This document shows positions 54,900 through 64,000 of a DNA stretch of 64,000 nt, piece after piece. Location: assembly GCA_963920525.1 (NCBI GenBank), contig OY986438.1:79641177-79705176 (forward strand), in the 5' to 3' direction. Within the stretch, counting starts at the first letter, position 1. Each line of letters starts with the position of its first letter. The position numbers were made by a program, and so were the translations under genes. The notes under the pieces are model-generated. The model made no database searches. It saw only the letters and a list, made by a program, of their open reading frames with translations, and had not been told where the DNA came from. The DNA comes from Dichetophora obliterata. Lineage: Eukaryota > Arthropoda > Insecta > Diptera > Sciomyzidae.

Positions 54900-57049
54900 C
54901 ATAACTCTAAAGTTATTCGATAACAAAAATTTTTTATATATTTGCGGGAGATAAATTTTTTATATATTTGTGGGTGTGGAACTTCCTCTTAAACCATCTC
55001 GTACTCAAAGCAAAGCCACTTACAAAATTTGAGCTCAATCGGACCAATAGTTTCGAAGTATTTCGATATTTTCTTAAAAGTAGGAGTAGATGAAGTGTGA
55101 CCACGCCCGTTTTTATTAATCTTAATGATAGTTATCATACGAACTTATTTACCAAATTTTAATTTAATACGACCAAAACCGTCTTAAATACAGCACTTTT
55201 ATTGATTTGTGGGCGATAAAAGGCGGTGTGGCATTATTTTTTCCCTAAACCTTTGCGTAGCAGTTACGAACAAACCCGTAGAAGGAAGTATCCAATTTCG
55301 TCCAGTCGTTTTCAAGTTTTGAGCATCCGAGCAAATCACGATTCATTTTTATATATACAGATATTGATTTGTGGGCGGTAAAAGTGGACGTGAAAACATT
55401 TATGTATCGTGACTGCCTCTTGGAGCACCTACACAGCAAGTTTCACTATAAAAATGTGTAGAACTCCGGAATTGCCATGATTTCGAAAAAGTGGGAACAA
55501 AATTACTAAATCTTAGTTTTTTACGATCGAAACCGTCTGATATATATCCTTTATATGGTTTGTGGTCGATAGTGCAAATTTGGCTTGTATGGGAGGTACC
55601 ACGCCCCCTCGTCCAAACGTCACCAAACCTCACAGGAACACTCACTCTCCTCGGCAGACGTTGTTCTGCCACAGACCGCCTTACTGCCATATACGAAAAT
55701 GTCAAGATATGGCAAATATATTCACCATTTTCAATATAGCTGCCGAAAGTAACAATATGAACTAAAAACCAAATTTTAGTCTAATACGATCAAAACCGTG
55801 CGAAATATAGCATTTTTTTTTTTGTTTTGCAAGCGGTAAAAAGGGGTGCGGCAAAATATTTCCCTTGAGCCTAAAATTTTTGTCTAATACGACCCAAACC
55901 GTTGAAATAAAACGTTTTCATTGGCTTGTGGGCGGTAAAAGGGGGGCGTGGAAACCAATTTTTAGTACAGTTGCTGACAGTAACCGTACAAACTAAGCCA
56001 ACATTTTAGATCAATCGACCCAGTAATCAATTTTAATGATTTTTCAAAAAGTGGGTGTGGCTATATAGCCATGACGCCCTTTTTTAGTACAGTTTCCGAA
56101 AGTAACCATACAAACTTAGGTATCACATGTTAGTCTCATACGGCCAAAACTGCTTGCAATATAGAATTTTCACTGATTTGTGGGCGCAAAAAGGGGGGCG
56201 TGGAAACCAATTTTTCGTGCAGTTACTGTCAGCAACTACACAAACCAAAGTACCAAATTTAAGTCTTATACGACCAAAACCGTCTGAAATAAACCATTTT
56301 CATTTATTTGTGGGCGATAAAAGGAGGCGTGGATATCCATTTTTAGTACAGTTGTTGACAGTAACCGTACATACTAAATTACAAAATTTTAGCATTATTC
56401 GACCCAAACCGACTGAAGTATAACATTTTTATTGATTTGGAGGCGGTAAAAAGGGGTGTGGCAAATTTTCCTCAACCATCTCGTACCTGAAATAAATTGA
56501 CTGCCAAAATTTCAGGTCAATCGGTTCAGTAGTTTTGGAGTCTATAGACATCACACAGCCAGACACACATCGTTTTGCTTTTTATGTATATAGATACTGA
56601 TTTGTGGGTGGTAAAAGTGGGCGTGAAAGCATTTATATATAGTGACCGCCTCTTGGAGCACCTACACAGCAAGTTTCACTGTAAAAATGTGTTGAACTCC
56701 GGAATTGCCATGATTTCGAAAAAGTGGGCGCATTTATAATACGACCATGCCCATTTTTTATACAGTTACCGATAGTAGCCATTTGAACAAAAATACCAAA
56801 TCTTAGTTTTTACGATTGAAACCGTCTGATATATATCCTTTTTTTGGTTTGTGATCGACAGCGCAAATTTGGCTTGTATGGGAGTTACAACGCCCCCTCG
56901 TCCAATAGTTACCAAACCTCACAGGAACACTCTCCAGATGTGACTTCAGTTTCCCTGACAATTTCATAAAGATCGGTTCAGCGGTTTTGGAGTCTATACG
57001 TGATATAGCCACATACCCATATACATACATCCATTTTTATATATATAGA
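54900..57049 (-). mobile_element. Cluster of DINE-type Helitron copies with three 5' ends
   Basis: On the minus strand, Helitron 5' ends TC-TGTATATATAAAAA (55,361), TC-TATATACATAAAAA (56,594) and TC-TATATATATAAAAA (57,049) each follow A and precede a phrase on two-part 'CTCCAAAAC(C/T)(G/A)CTGAACCGAT' sequence (the last two copies). Between them the body blocks repeat (TTTGTGGGCGGTAAAA, TACGACCAAAACCGTC, TAGTACAGTTGCCGA). The copies are nested or tandem. The copy at 57,049 sits in an LTR of the neighbouring errantivirus-like element. No Rep/helicase is seen. Confidence 0.75.
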
Positions 57050-57270
57050 TATCTCACTAGAAACTGAAACTTAACATTTTCTATAACTTCTGACTATACC
57101 TAAAACTGCTCTGCTGCTGCTGCTATTGTTGTTTTTGTTTATTGTGGTGGTTGTTGAATTAGCGCTGACGTTGGCATTCCCACGGTTTGGCGAATGCAGC
57201 GGATGCGCGTTCACACGTAGACATAGTGTCAGCATATTTTATTAATTTGAATGTTTTTGTTGTCTTAACT
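57050..57270 (-). repeat. 3' LTR of the errantivirus-like element, cut by a Helitron
   Basis: It matches 63,446-63,666 almost base for base (ATATCTCACTAGAAACTGAA, CTGCTGCTGCTATTGTTG, GACGTTGGCA, GTTGTCTTAACT). It is cut at 57,050, the A/T junction of the Helitron; the rest of the LTR was not found on the far side of the Helitron cluster. The purine tract on the minus strand (GAGAAGGGAGG, 57,271-57,281) directly precedes the LTR, as a polypurine tract should. Confidence 0.85.
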
Positions 57271-57312
57271 CCTCCCTTCTCAAAAATTTGAACGTCCTTG
57301 AACGTTTGAATC

Positions 57313-57722
57313 CTAAAAAAAGGGAATCTGGCTAATCCTGGAGACTTTGGGTGCTATTGGATTTTCTGCTAAGTTAATAGAGGTATCTTTTCCTTGTTGT
57401 GGTTCTTTGCTGGTATTAGTAATTTCTTTCCCTATTTTCGTTATGACTTTTATTGCCTGTGATTTTTTTGCTAGCAGACATCTTAGTATTATTGTGCTTA
57501 TAAGTGTAACTATTATAATTGCGAAGCTTCCGTTTGTCCATAAATGGATTCCATTGATTGATTCGAATGATTTGATGTATTCTGTGTTATTGATGTGGAG
57601 TTTCTTTAGCATTTGGAGTGATAGTATTTCGGTGAGTTCCGTATTTTGTGCAGATGGTTGAACTATTGCAGGAAGTGGTTTGACTTGAATTACTTCATTG
57701 GAGGTGTAGTTTGTGTTGTTAA
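57313..57722 (-). pseudogene. env remnant, transmembrane end
   Basis: The minus-strand frame (57,612-57,313) contains LHINNTEYIKSF, GIHLWTN and a hydrophobic run FAIIIVTLISTIIL, followed by basic residues and a hydrophilic tail. This is the layout of the membrane-anchor end of insect errantivirus envelope proteins. Upstream of the frame an open stretch to about 57,722 continues without ATG. Everything before this (the surface part and cleavage site) is deleted. The fragment cannot be a working envelope. Confidence 0.72.
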
Positions 57723-58280
57723 TTGAGCAGTTTTTTCTCTATCAGATTCTTATAATGCAATCTGGTTGAGTCCGCTTTTTAGGTCGATTATTGTGAAATA
57801 AGAGTTTTTTCCGAGGTTGTAGAGGACTTCGTTTATTTCAGAGATTGGGTATTTATCTGCTATTGAAACTGAGTTGAGCTTTCTGTAGCTATGACCATTC
57901 TGTATTTTTTCACCTGATGCATCTTCTTTCTTTGTAACTATCCATACAGGGGAATTGTATGGGGATCTTGAAGGTCTAATGATGTTTTGTTCAAGCAGCT
58001 CATGAATCTGTTCTTCAACTTCTTCCTTGAGGGCCTTTGGATATGGATATAATTTAAAAAATACTGGTGTATCCGTGGTGGTGCGTATTTCACCATGAAC
58101 TATTGTTGGGAATGTTAACTTTTTGTCGGGATCAGAAAAAAGTTGAGAAAAATTTTTTGTAATTGAATAAAGTGATCGAGTTTGTTCTTGTGTCAGATGA
58201 GCAGTTCTGATATTTATATTATTCACGTTTTCGGAGTTAAGTTGTTTGAGTGAAATTTTTATATTTGAGTGGATCATCAT
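57723..58280 (-). pseudogene. Reverse transcriptase, N-terminal part
   Basis: The minus-strand frame reads LTFPTIVHGEIRTTTDTPVF, then IRPSRSPYNSPVWIVTKKED, HSYRKLNSVSI and FTIIDLKSGLNQIAL, the start of an errantivirus reverse transcriptase (motif A region DLKSG). An in-frame stop follows IAL. A few residues later (ESDREKTA) the sequence jumps to env, so the deletion joint is near 57,722. The catalytic YLDD box is lost. Confidence 0.82.
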
Positions 58281-58344
58281 GAGTCCACTGTCGGTATGGA
58301 TGAAAGCTTTTAATTCTCGTAAACTGTCGTTGCCTAAAATTCCG

Positions 58345-58557
58345 TCAAATGATACTAAACTTGGAAGAATACAGAATGTGTGTTTTTTCCTGGTCCGAAT
58401 ATGACTTGCCTATAAGGGCATGATGAGTTATTTTAATACTACCTACTACAGAGTTCGCGAAAAATGGTTTATTGTTTGGAATTTGATTTTTAATATGTCT
58501 TGCTTGTACGTAGTTTTTATTAGAGCCCGTGTCAACGAGAAACTTTACGATTTCCAC
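58345..58557 (-). pseudogene. Aspartic protease fragment
   Basis: The minus-strand frame reads VKFLVDTGSNKNYV, the D-T-G active site of the retroviral-type protease, followed by a hydrophobic-glycine pattern (VVGSIKITHHALIG). A frame change separates it from the reverse transcriptase at about 58,345. Confidence 0.75.
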
Positions 58558-58775
58558 GCTTTTTTTTTTTGTATACTGGAAGTATGGAAGCGAGGATTGG
58601 TTTAGTCTAAAAAATAAATATCATCGAGTTCTTGTGGTTGATCTAGAGTTTCGGTTTCTACAGTATTTTCGTTATTCGTAGTGAATTGTTCGCTCAGATC
58701 ATTTTGGATGAATTGGTCTTGATTTTCTTCAATCGGGTAAGTTAAATCGGTTATTATTATTATTGGATTTGAGAT

Positions 58776-59662
58776 TTATCCGTTTATTCGTTGATATTTG
58801 TTTAGCTGCCGGAATTGAGTACTAGGGAACGGTCGTTTTGTTTGTTGAATTTGTGGCCTGTTAGCGTAATTTATTTGTCTTGATTGAATAGTACTGGTGT
58901 CCATTGGTTCTGGATCTGTGTTAGATTTTAATGGTAAAAGGTTAGAATTTAATGGTTGATTATTAAATTGTCTTTGCGTCCATGGGGTAAATAATTGGTT
59001 ATTTAATGGCCTTTGCATTGGTGGGGTAAGGGGTAGATTATTGAATGGTCTTTGTATTGGTAGATATTGTTGATGATTGTGAAAATGAGAATTTGGTTGT
59101 CTAAATTTGTGGTCGTGACGTCGTGGAATGTGAGTTAGTTCTAGATAAAAATTATTTCCAGGAAATTGTTAATTAGTTCGTATTGGTCTTGGTGGTGGGA
59201 TAGGATGGGTCTTCTAAATGTTGGCTGAATATTCTGTGCGTAGTTCATTCTATAGGTCATATTGTCTAGCTTAAGACAAATATGAAGTGCTTGTGGAAGC
59301 GGGCTTGGTTCTCTTACACTAAGCAATCTCGTCAAGTCGCCTTTTAGGCCGCGTAAAAATCTATCTAAGGCCTTTTCTCTATATGCCTTTGTCATGGTAT
59401 AGGTGACTCTTCGGTAAGGTCTAAGCATGAAATTTTATCTAATATCAGAGACAAGTGTTGATATACTTGTTGATAAAAATCAGAAATTGAATTATTGCGC
59501 TGAGAAAGAATTAATTGATATTCGAGGATACCGATATCCCTCTTGTCTGAGTAATGCATCATCAGAAATTTTTAGATTTTTTCCCAGTCGAGTGGAGTCC
59601 GATACGACTCCAAAGCAGTATCCGCATCTCTGATAATTTTATATCGCACCATATGCAGTATT
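58776..59662 (-). pseudogene. gag, C-terminal two-thirds
   Basis: The minus strand reads ILHMVRYKIIRDADTAL (about 59,640), [43 protein letters not shown] and, after a frame change, EPMDTSTIQSRQINYANRP, the order and wording of 17.6/297-type Gag capsid and C-terminal regions. The frame is broken near 59,430 and 59,140. The N-terminal part lies at 61,202-61,545, separated by the hAT element. Confidence 0.78.
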
Positions 59663-59670
59663 GCATAGTA

Positions 59671-61193
59671 CACGGTTGCCACCTTTAGTAGAAAAATATC
59701 ATATTTGGGAATTTTTAATTCCCATGGCAATTGGCAATTAAAAATTCCCATGGTATTTTTTAATTCAGCATGGTATTTTTTAATTCACGTGGGATTTTTT
59801 TGGGAATTTTTAATTGCCGTGGGAATTAAAATTTCTCATGGTATTTTTCCTTCCTTTAATAAGCAGTTTTAAAATGTTATTTTTGCACAAATATCTCTGC
59901 ACGTTTTTTTACATATTTTTACATATCATTTTACATATTTTTACATATTTTACTTATTTTATATATTGAATGTGTTATAAACGCATCCAAATTAAAAAAA
60001 GCGCCCGCAGCAACACATTGAACGTATTAAATTTAAATAAAACTACACTTAGAAACATAGCTTCGACGGATTTGGTCGCCGCTATTATTCACACAAAACG
60101 CTTATCACAAACAAAAAAATTTACAAGGTTGTATTTAACAAAAATCATTATAATTTGTTTAAAAATAATATGTACGACTTTAACTTATTCTAACAAAATG
60201 AACAAAATTAAGAAATCGACAGCTAAATGTAAATACAACTGCAGTCAAAATAATAGCAGTGAGTAAAACTAATTCATAAAGATTAAAATCAGACACAAAT
60301 ACAATTATCAGACATGTTCTGCATTCCACTTCCGAGTGAAAGTGAAAATAAATCATAGTTGAATTTGATATTTGGTGTTCTACATATTGTTTTCTTTTTA
60401 TATTTTATTTAATTTATTAATATAATCAATTGTATTACGAAAAAAGTTATATACATCATCACAGAACACCAAATATCGAATTCAATTATGATTTATTTTA
60501 ACTTCCACTCGGAAGTGGAATGCAGAACATTTTTTCTTATGTATTCTTTTATTATTATTTATTTATATCTTTGCTGCTAAGCACGGTTAATTGAGAAATG
60601 CTACTTGAGTCGCACAATTTTGAATAAAATAACGGTTCTGTTCTGTTAAACCTTTGAATTCAATCAGTCAGAATAATAGTTTTGTTTTAAGAACTCTATT
60701 TTGAATAAAATGTGGCATATTTTAAAAATAATAAAAACATGTACGGACTTTCTTTAATTTGTTTGTCTTACGCTTTAATTTTAATTTGTTTGTCTTACTG
60801 TAATTTTTGAGCAAAATTGTACATGTTTTATTTATTTAACGTGTAATATTTGTTTGCGTTTCAATGTAAAAAAGTATGCAATATTTACGTTTTAATAAAT
60901 TAAATTTTAATAAATTTTGTGGTATTTTTTAATGCGTGGTATTTTTGTGGTAATTTTAAATACTTGTGGTATTTTTTGTGGTATTTTTTAATTCGTATGG
61001 TATTTTCTGTGGTATTTTTTAATGCGTGGTATTTGTATGGTAATTTTAAATACTTGTGGTATTTTTTGTGGTATTTTTTTAATAGCCGTGGGATTTTTTT
61101 TAGTATTTTGGTATGGGAATTGTTGTGGTAATTTTTTTTTTTGTTCTCGTGGGAAAAAGGTGTTTTTTATGGGAATTTGAGGTGGCAACCGTG
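59671..61193. mobile_element. hAT element, 1,523 bp, TSD GCATAGTA
   Basis: The left end CACGGTTGCCACCT and right end AGGTGGCAACCGTG are perfect 14-bp inverted repeats. The exact 8-bp duplication GCATAGTA lies at 59,663-59,670 and 61,194-61,201. Both ends contain repeated short motifs: GGGAATTTTTAATT and CCATGGTATTTTTTAATTC near the left, and GTGGTATTTTTTAATGCG several times near the right. A 60,300-60,530 inverted repeat (GAACACCAAATATCGAATTC against AATTTGATATTTGGTGTTCT, with CACTTCCGAGTG phrases) lies inside. No transposase was recognised. Confidence 0.92.
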
Positions 61194-61201
61194 GCATAGT
61201 A

Positions 61202-61545
61202 TCTAGGTGTTCCTCTTAGACTGTCGTAAATGGTAAAAATTCTATATACAGTATTAAGCCATGAATTAAATTCTGCAGTTGGCACTGCTGGCACTTTATC
61301 TATTTCTTTAATATTTCTTGCAAAATCGGTTGATTCGTCCATCTCTTCGTTTTCGTAGAAAGGATTTGCATGATTTCTTATCGTCTGCGTAATTAGGTGC
61401 TGATTTAGAATGGTTGGTGGATTCGAGGTTGGGGGTGTGTTTAGAAGGGTGCCGGTTGCAAGGGATATATTCGTTAGACGCTCTGCTAAATTATTTTCTT
61501 CACTAAATTTGTTTAAGATTGCAGTATCGTAACAAATGGATTTGA
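61202..61545 (-). pseudogene. gag, N-terminal part
   Basis: The minus-strand frame reads YDTAILNKFSEENN, then NPPTILNQHLITQTIRNHAN, NPFYENEEMDEST, and AEFNSWLNTVYRIF up to the hAT element. It continues in phase into 59,662 when the element and one TSD copy are left out. No ATG is visible at the expected start near 61,545. Confidence 0.7.
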
Positions 61546-62274
61546 AAATTAAATTTTTAACTGTTTACAATTCTACTTATTTAAGATTTGTATTCATTTT
61601 TGTGTTATAGATTTATTTTCGAGCAAATCAATTTTTTTTATTCTATAATTTATTTTATTAAAACCTAAGGTTCATTCCAAATTTCACTTACAAAAAATTT
61701 TATTTTCTTTCTTTTTATCTCTCTTTAAATTTTCATCGAGAATTATCTTAAGCGTTTGCTTTCTTTTATTAAATTTTCAAATTAAATTTTCTTTTATTAA
61801 ATTTTTTTCTTAGTTATTAATTTAAGTGTTTTTGTTTTCAATATAATTGTTAATTAAATTTTTCAATTAATTTTTCAATTTTGTTTTTTCTGCAATAAAG
61901 TTTAGTAATTTAATATCACTTTTAAATTTTCATCGAGAAATTATCTTAACATTTGCTTAGATTTTTTTGTTAATAATTTTTTTATTAGCAATTAACTTAA
62001 TGCTTTTGCTTTCAATATAATTGGTAAATTTTTCAATTAATTTATCAATATTGTTTTTTCTTCAATAAAGTTTAGTTAATAATTCAATAAAAAATTCTTA
62101 CAGTACTATGCTAGAAGTTACCATCTTTCGAGAGTGGCTGTTAGAACGCTAACTCCCTTTCCTCTGGTGTCCTCAGCTACTCGGGGGCCTTATTTCCTCT
62201 CCGGATGAACTATTCTTTTGTTTCACTATGCTTGGCTGCTACTTCAGGAACCTTTTAGTTTATTGTATCTGCTG
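61546..62274. other. AT-rich leader of the errantivirus-like element
   Basis: No gene seen. It is the untranslated leader upstream of gag on the minus strand. It contains repeated TTTCAATTAATTTTTCAATTTT-like phrases at about 61,855-61,885 and 62,030-62,055. Confidence 0.5.
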
Positions 62275-62600
62275 CTAATTTTTAGGAGCGTTTTGTTTTA
62301 ATTTTTTATAAAGTTCGGCTTTAAGTTAATGTCACTGTTTCTAATTTTTAGAGGCTTTTTGTTTTAATTTGTCGCTAAATTTAACTTTTAGTGTCACTTA
62401 ACTGTTGCTAATTTTTAGAAGCGTTTTGTTTTAATTTTGCACTGAGTTCGGCTTTAAGTAAATGTCACCATTACTAATTTTTAGAGATTTTTTGTTTTAA
62501 TTTTTCACTAGATTTGACTTTTAGTTATATCACTGTTAATAATTTTTTAGAGGCTTTCTGTTTTAATTTTCCACCAGTTTTCTACTTCAGGAAGCTTTAT
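62275..62600 (-). repeat. ~66-bp tandem array in the leader, five units
   Basis: CTAATTTTTAGAGGCTTTTT-type units start at 62,275, 62,341, 62,408, 62,474 and about 62,540 (period 66-67), with about 80% agreement by eye. The array lies in the leader between the primer site and gag. Confidence 0.85.
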
Positions 62601-62858
62601 TTATTTAATGGTCACTACAACTGTTTTGATGGGTTTATTGTTTCACTTTTTCATTAAATTTAGCTACTATTTCCAGGAGCTAAATTGTTGTTAACTGCTA
62701 CTACTTGAGGAGCTTTTGTTTTTTTTTAAACCACAACGCGTTTTAAGAGCTCTGGTACTTCTTAAGGACTCTGGCTTCTTATTTGGATTTTTGTTAAAAA
62801 AACTGTGACTGTAGTATACTTTAGGGCACTGGTTTTATTTTTTATCCTCACACACGTG

Positions 62859-62876
62859 GTCCCTGCTCGGGCGCCA
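62859..62876 (-). other. Primer-binding site, tRNA-Lys type
   Basis: The minus strand reads TGGCGCCCGAGCAGGGAC immediately after the LTR end, an 18-base match to the complement of tRNA-Lys-type 3' ends. It shares its first 10 bases with the primer site of the other gypsy element at 4,270. Confidence 0.85.
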
Positions 62877-63666
62877 GTTAATTTATTTTGTGTTTATTAT
62901 CTTTATTTATATATATAAAATAGGATGTGTGTATGTATGTAACGTATGGACTCCAAAACGGCTGGGCCGATTTTGATGAAATTTTCAGGTAATGTTCATC
63001 TTGGTACGGTGGGTAACATGGGCTATATTTGGACCCGATAGGTGGCGCTGGGGTGGTTTTATATCGAAAATTTGAATTTATGGACCAATTTAACTGAAAT
63101 TCAGAATGTATGTTTGTTTGATCATAATAAAATAATTTGTGTATAAATGGACCCGATAGGTGGCGCTGGGGTGGACTTATATCGAAAATTTGAATTTATG
63201 GACCAATTTAACTGAAATTCAGAATGTATGTTTGTTTGATCATAAGAAAATAATTTGTGTATAAATGGACACGGTAGGTGGCGCTGGGGTGGACTTATTT
63301 CGAAAATTCGATGGCGTGAAAAATATATAAATACTTTTAATTTTATTTTATAACGAGGGGAGTAGCGAAGCACACCGGGTTCAGCTAGTATTTTTTAAAA
63401 ATGAGACATTAGAGCAAACCCTGATGTCATCAACTTTATTATTTTATATCTCACTAGAAACTGAAACTTAACATTTTCTATAACTTCTTACTATACCTAA
63501 AACTGCTCTGCTGCTGCTGCTATTGTTGTTTTTGTTTATTGTAGTGGTTGTTGAATTAGCGCTGACGTTGGCACTCCCACGGTTTGGCGAATGCAGAGGA
63601 TTCGCGTGCACACGTAAACATAGTGTCAGCATATTTTATTTATTTGAATGTTTGTTGTCTTAACTT
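62877..63666 (-). repeat. 5' LTR of the errantivirus-like element, split by a Helitron
   Basis: The LTR consists of 62,877-62,899 and 63,389-63,666, joined when the Helitron is left out. It matches the 3' LTR over its last 221 bases and ends GTTGTCTTAACT on the + strand (AGTTAAGACAAC on the minus strand). Confidence 0.85.
62900..63388 (+). mobile_element. Non-autonomous Helitron, 489 bp, complete
   Basis: The 5' end TCTTTATTTATATATATAAA follows A. The 3' end reads GAAGCACACCGGGTTCAGCTAG followed by T. A GTAACGTATGGACTCCAAAA phrase leads in, the conserved subterminal block of this kind of Helitron in insects. The interior has a 118-bp tandem unit (starts at 63,031, 63,149 and 63,267) of which about 2.7 copies are present. 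No coding capacity. Confidence 0.88.
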
Positions 63667-64000
63667 ATCTGAACTGATATAACTGTAGTGCGACCACGCC
63701 CATTTTTAGGTAAGTTTCCGAAAGTAAGCATATGAACTAAATTACCAAATTTTCGTTTACTATGACTCAAACCGTCTGTACTATAGCATTTTTATTGATT
63801 TGTGGGCGGTAAAAAGAGGTGTGGTATTTTGTTACACCGAGATATTAACCTTAATAACAGATATTGTAAATTTGGTGGCCTTAGGTATTGGCGTAATTGA
63901 GATCATAAGTGATACCGCAGGAACGATTGTGTATATATATAAGGGCAGTAAAAGTAGGCGTGGCATCATTAATATATGGGCTATTCTTTTACAAACCGAA
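63667..64000. repeat. DINE-type Helitron repeat at the window edge
   Basis: The stretch has the same blocks as 55,900-56,450: CCATTTTTAGGTAAGTTTCCG, GACTCAAACCGTCTGTA and TTGATTTGTGGGCGGTAAAA, then GTGTGGTATTTTGTTACACC. It runs off the window, so orientation and ends are not fixed. Confidence 0.6.

Larger units (their letters stand above)
57050..63666 (-). mobile_element. Errantivirus-like LTR retrotransposon, internally deleted
   Basis: Related ends at 57,050-57,270 and 63,389-63,666 are LTR copies. The minus-strand order is 5' LTR, primer site, leader, gag, protease, start of reverse transcriptase, then directly an env transmembrane remnant and a purine tract before the 3' LTR. The LTR begins AGTTAAGACAAC, the AGTT(A) start of the gypsy/17.6/297 group. 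The rest of reverse transcriptase, RNase H, integrase and most of env are missing. A hAT element lies in gag and a Helitron in each LTR. Confidence 0.85.

Noticed and set aside
1..64000. CRISPR arrays, bacterial operons or ribosome-binding sites
   Set aside because: All features are eukaryotic; tandem repeats here lack the regular spacer pattern of CRISPR.

Overview
The window looks like non-rDNA, gene-poor chromosomal DNA from an insect, most likely a higher fly. This rests on the AT-rich base composition, the mix of mobile elements (Helitron copies of the DINE type, an errantivirus-like LTR element ending in an env remnant, R1-, RTE-, LOA- and Jockey/CR1-type non-LTR elements, hAT elements) and an arthropod core promoter (TATA box plus TCAGTT initiator) inside an LTR. 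I found no intact single-copy host gene. Almost everything recognisable is a mobile element, often nested, and many boundaries are fixed exactly by target-site duplications (TSDs).

Layout. 1-2,700: non-LTR remnant cut by a Helitron, then Helitron-type repeats. 2,830-11,468: a complete but decayed Ty3/gypsy element on the + strand, with two LTRs, a tRNA-Lys-type primer site, and gag and pol carrying stops and frameshifts; its LTRs carry tandem repeats, and one carries three copies of the promoter. 14,936-22,233: a foldback-like element with inverted arms, invaded by two hAT elements (15,009-16,960 and 17,248-18,205). 22,382-25,645: an almost full-length RTE-clade retrotransposon on the - strand with a 14-bp TSD. 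26,815-28,614: a 5'-truncated LOA/I-type element with RNase H. 29,020-31,389: Helitron copies.

34,560-41,380: a decayed non-LTR element whose endonuclease region is split by the most interesting feature, a 4.29-kb element at 36,403-40,696. It has a 6-bp TSD (CCCGTC) and terminal inverted repeats of about 0.9-1 kb. It carries only two long intact ORFs, divergently transcribed, which I read as a double jelly-roll-like major capsid protein and a penton/minor-capsid-like protein of Polinton/Maverick or adintovirus type. No polymerase, integrase, ATPase or protease is present, so it looks like a non-autonomous capsid-only Polinton derivative. The family names are from recalled similarity and need a profile search.

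44,459-50,720: a Jockey/CR1-type element on the - strand, interrupted by a 5'-truncated R1-clade element on the + strand (45,638-48,749, 15-bp TSD). 51,091-52,113: a DNA transposon with GGGGTCGTCC ends. 52,545-53,050: a broken, intronless SENP6/7-like SUMO-protease copy. 54,200-57,049: Helitron-derived tandem repeats. 57,050-63,666: a - strand errantivirus-like element with a large pol-env deletion, a hAT element in gag, and Helitron insertions in both LTRs. The window ends in another Helitron-type repeat.
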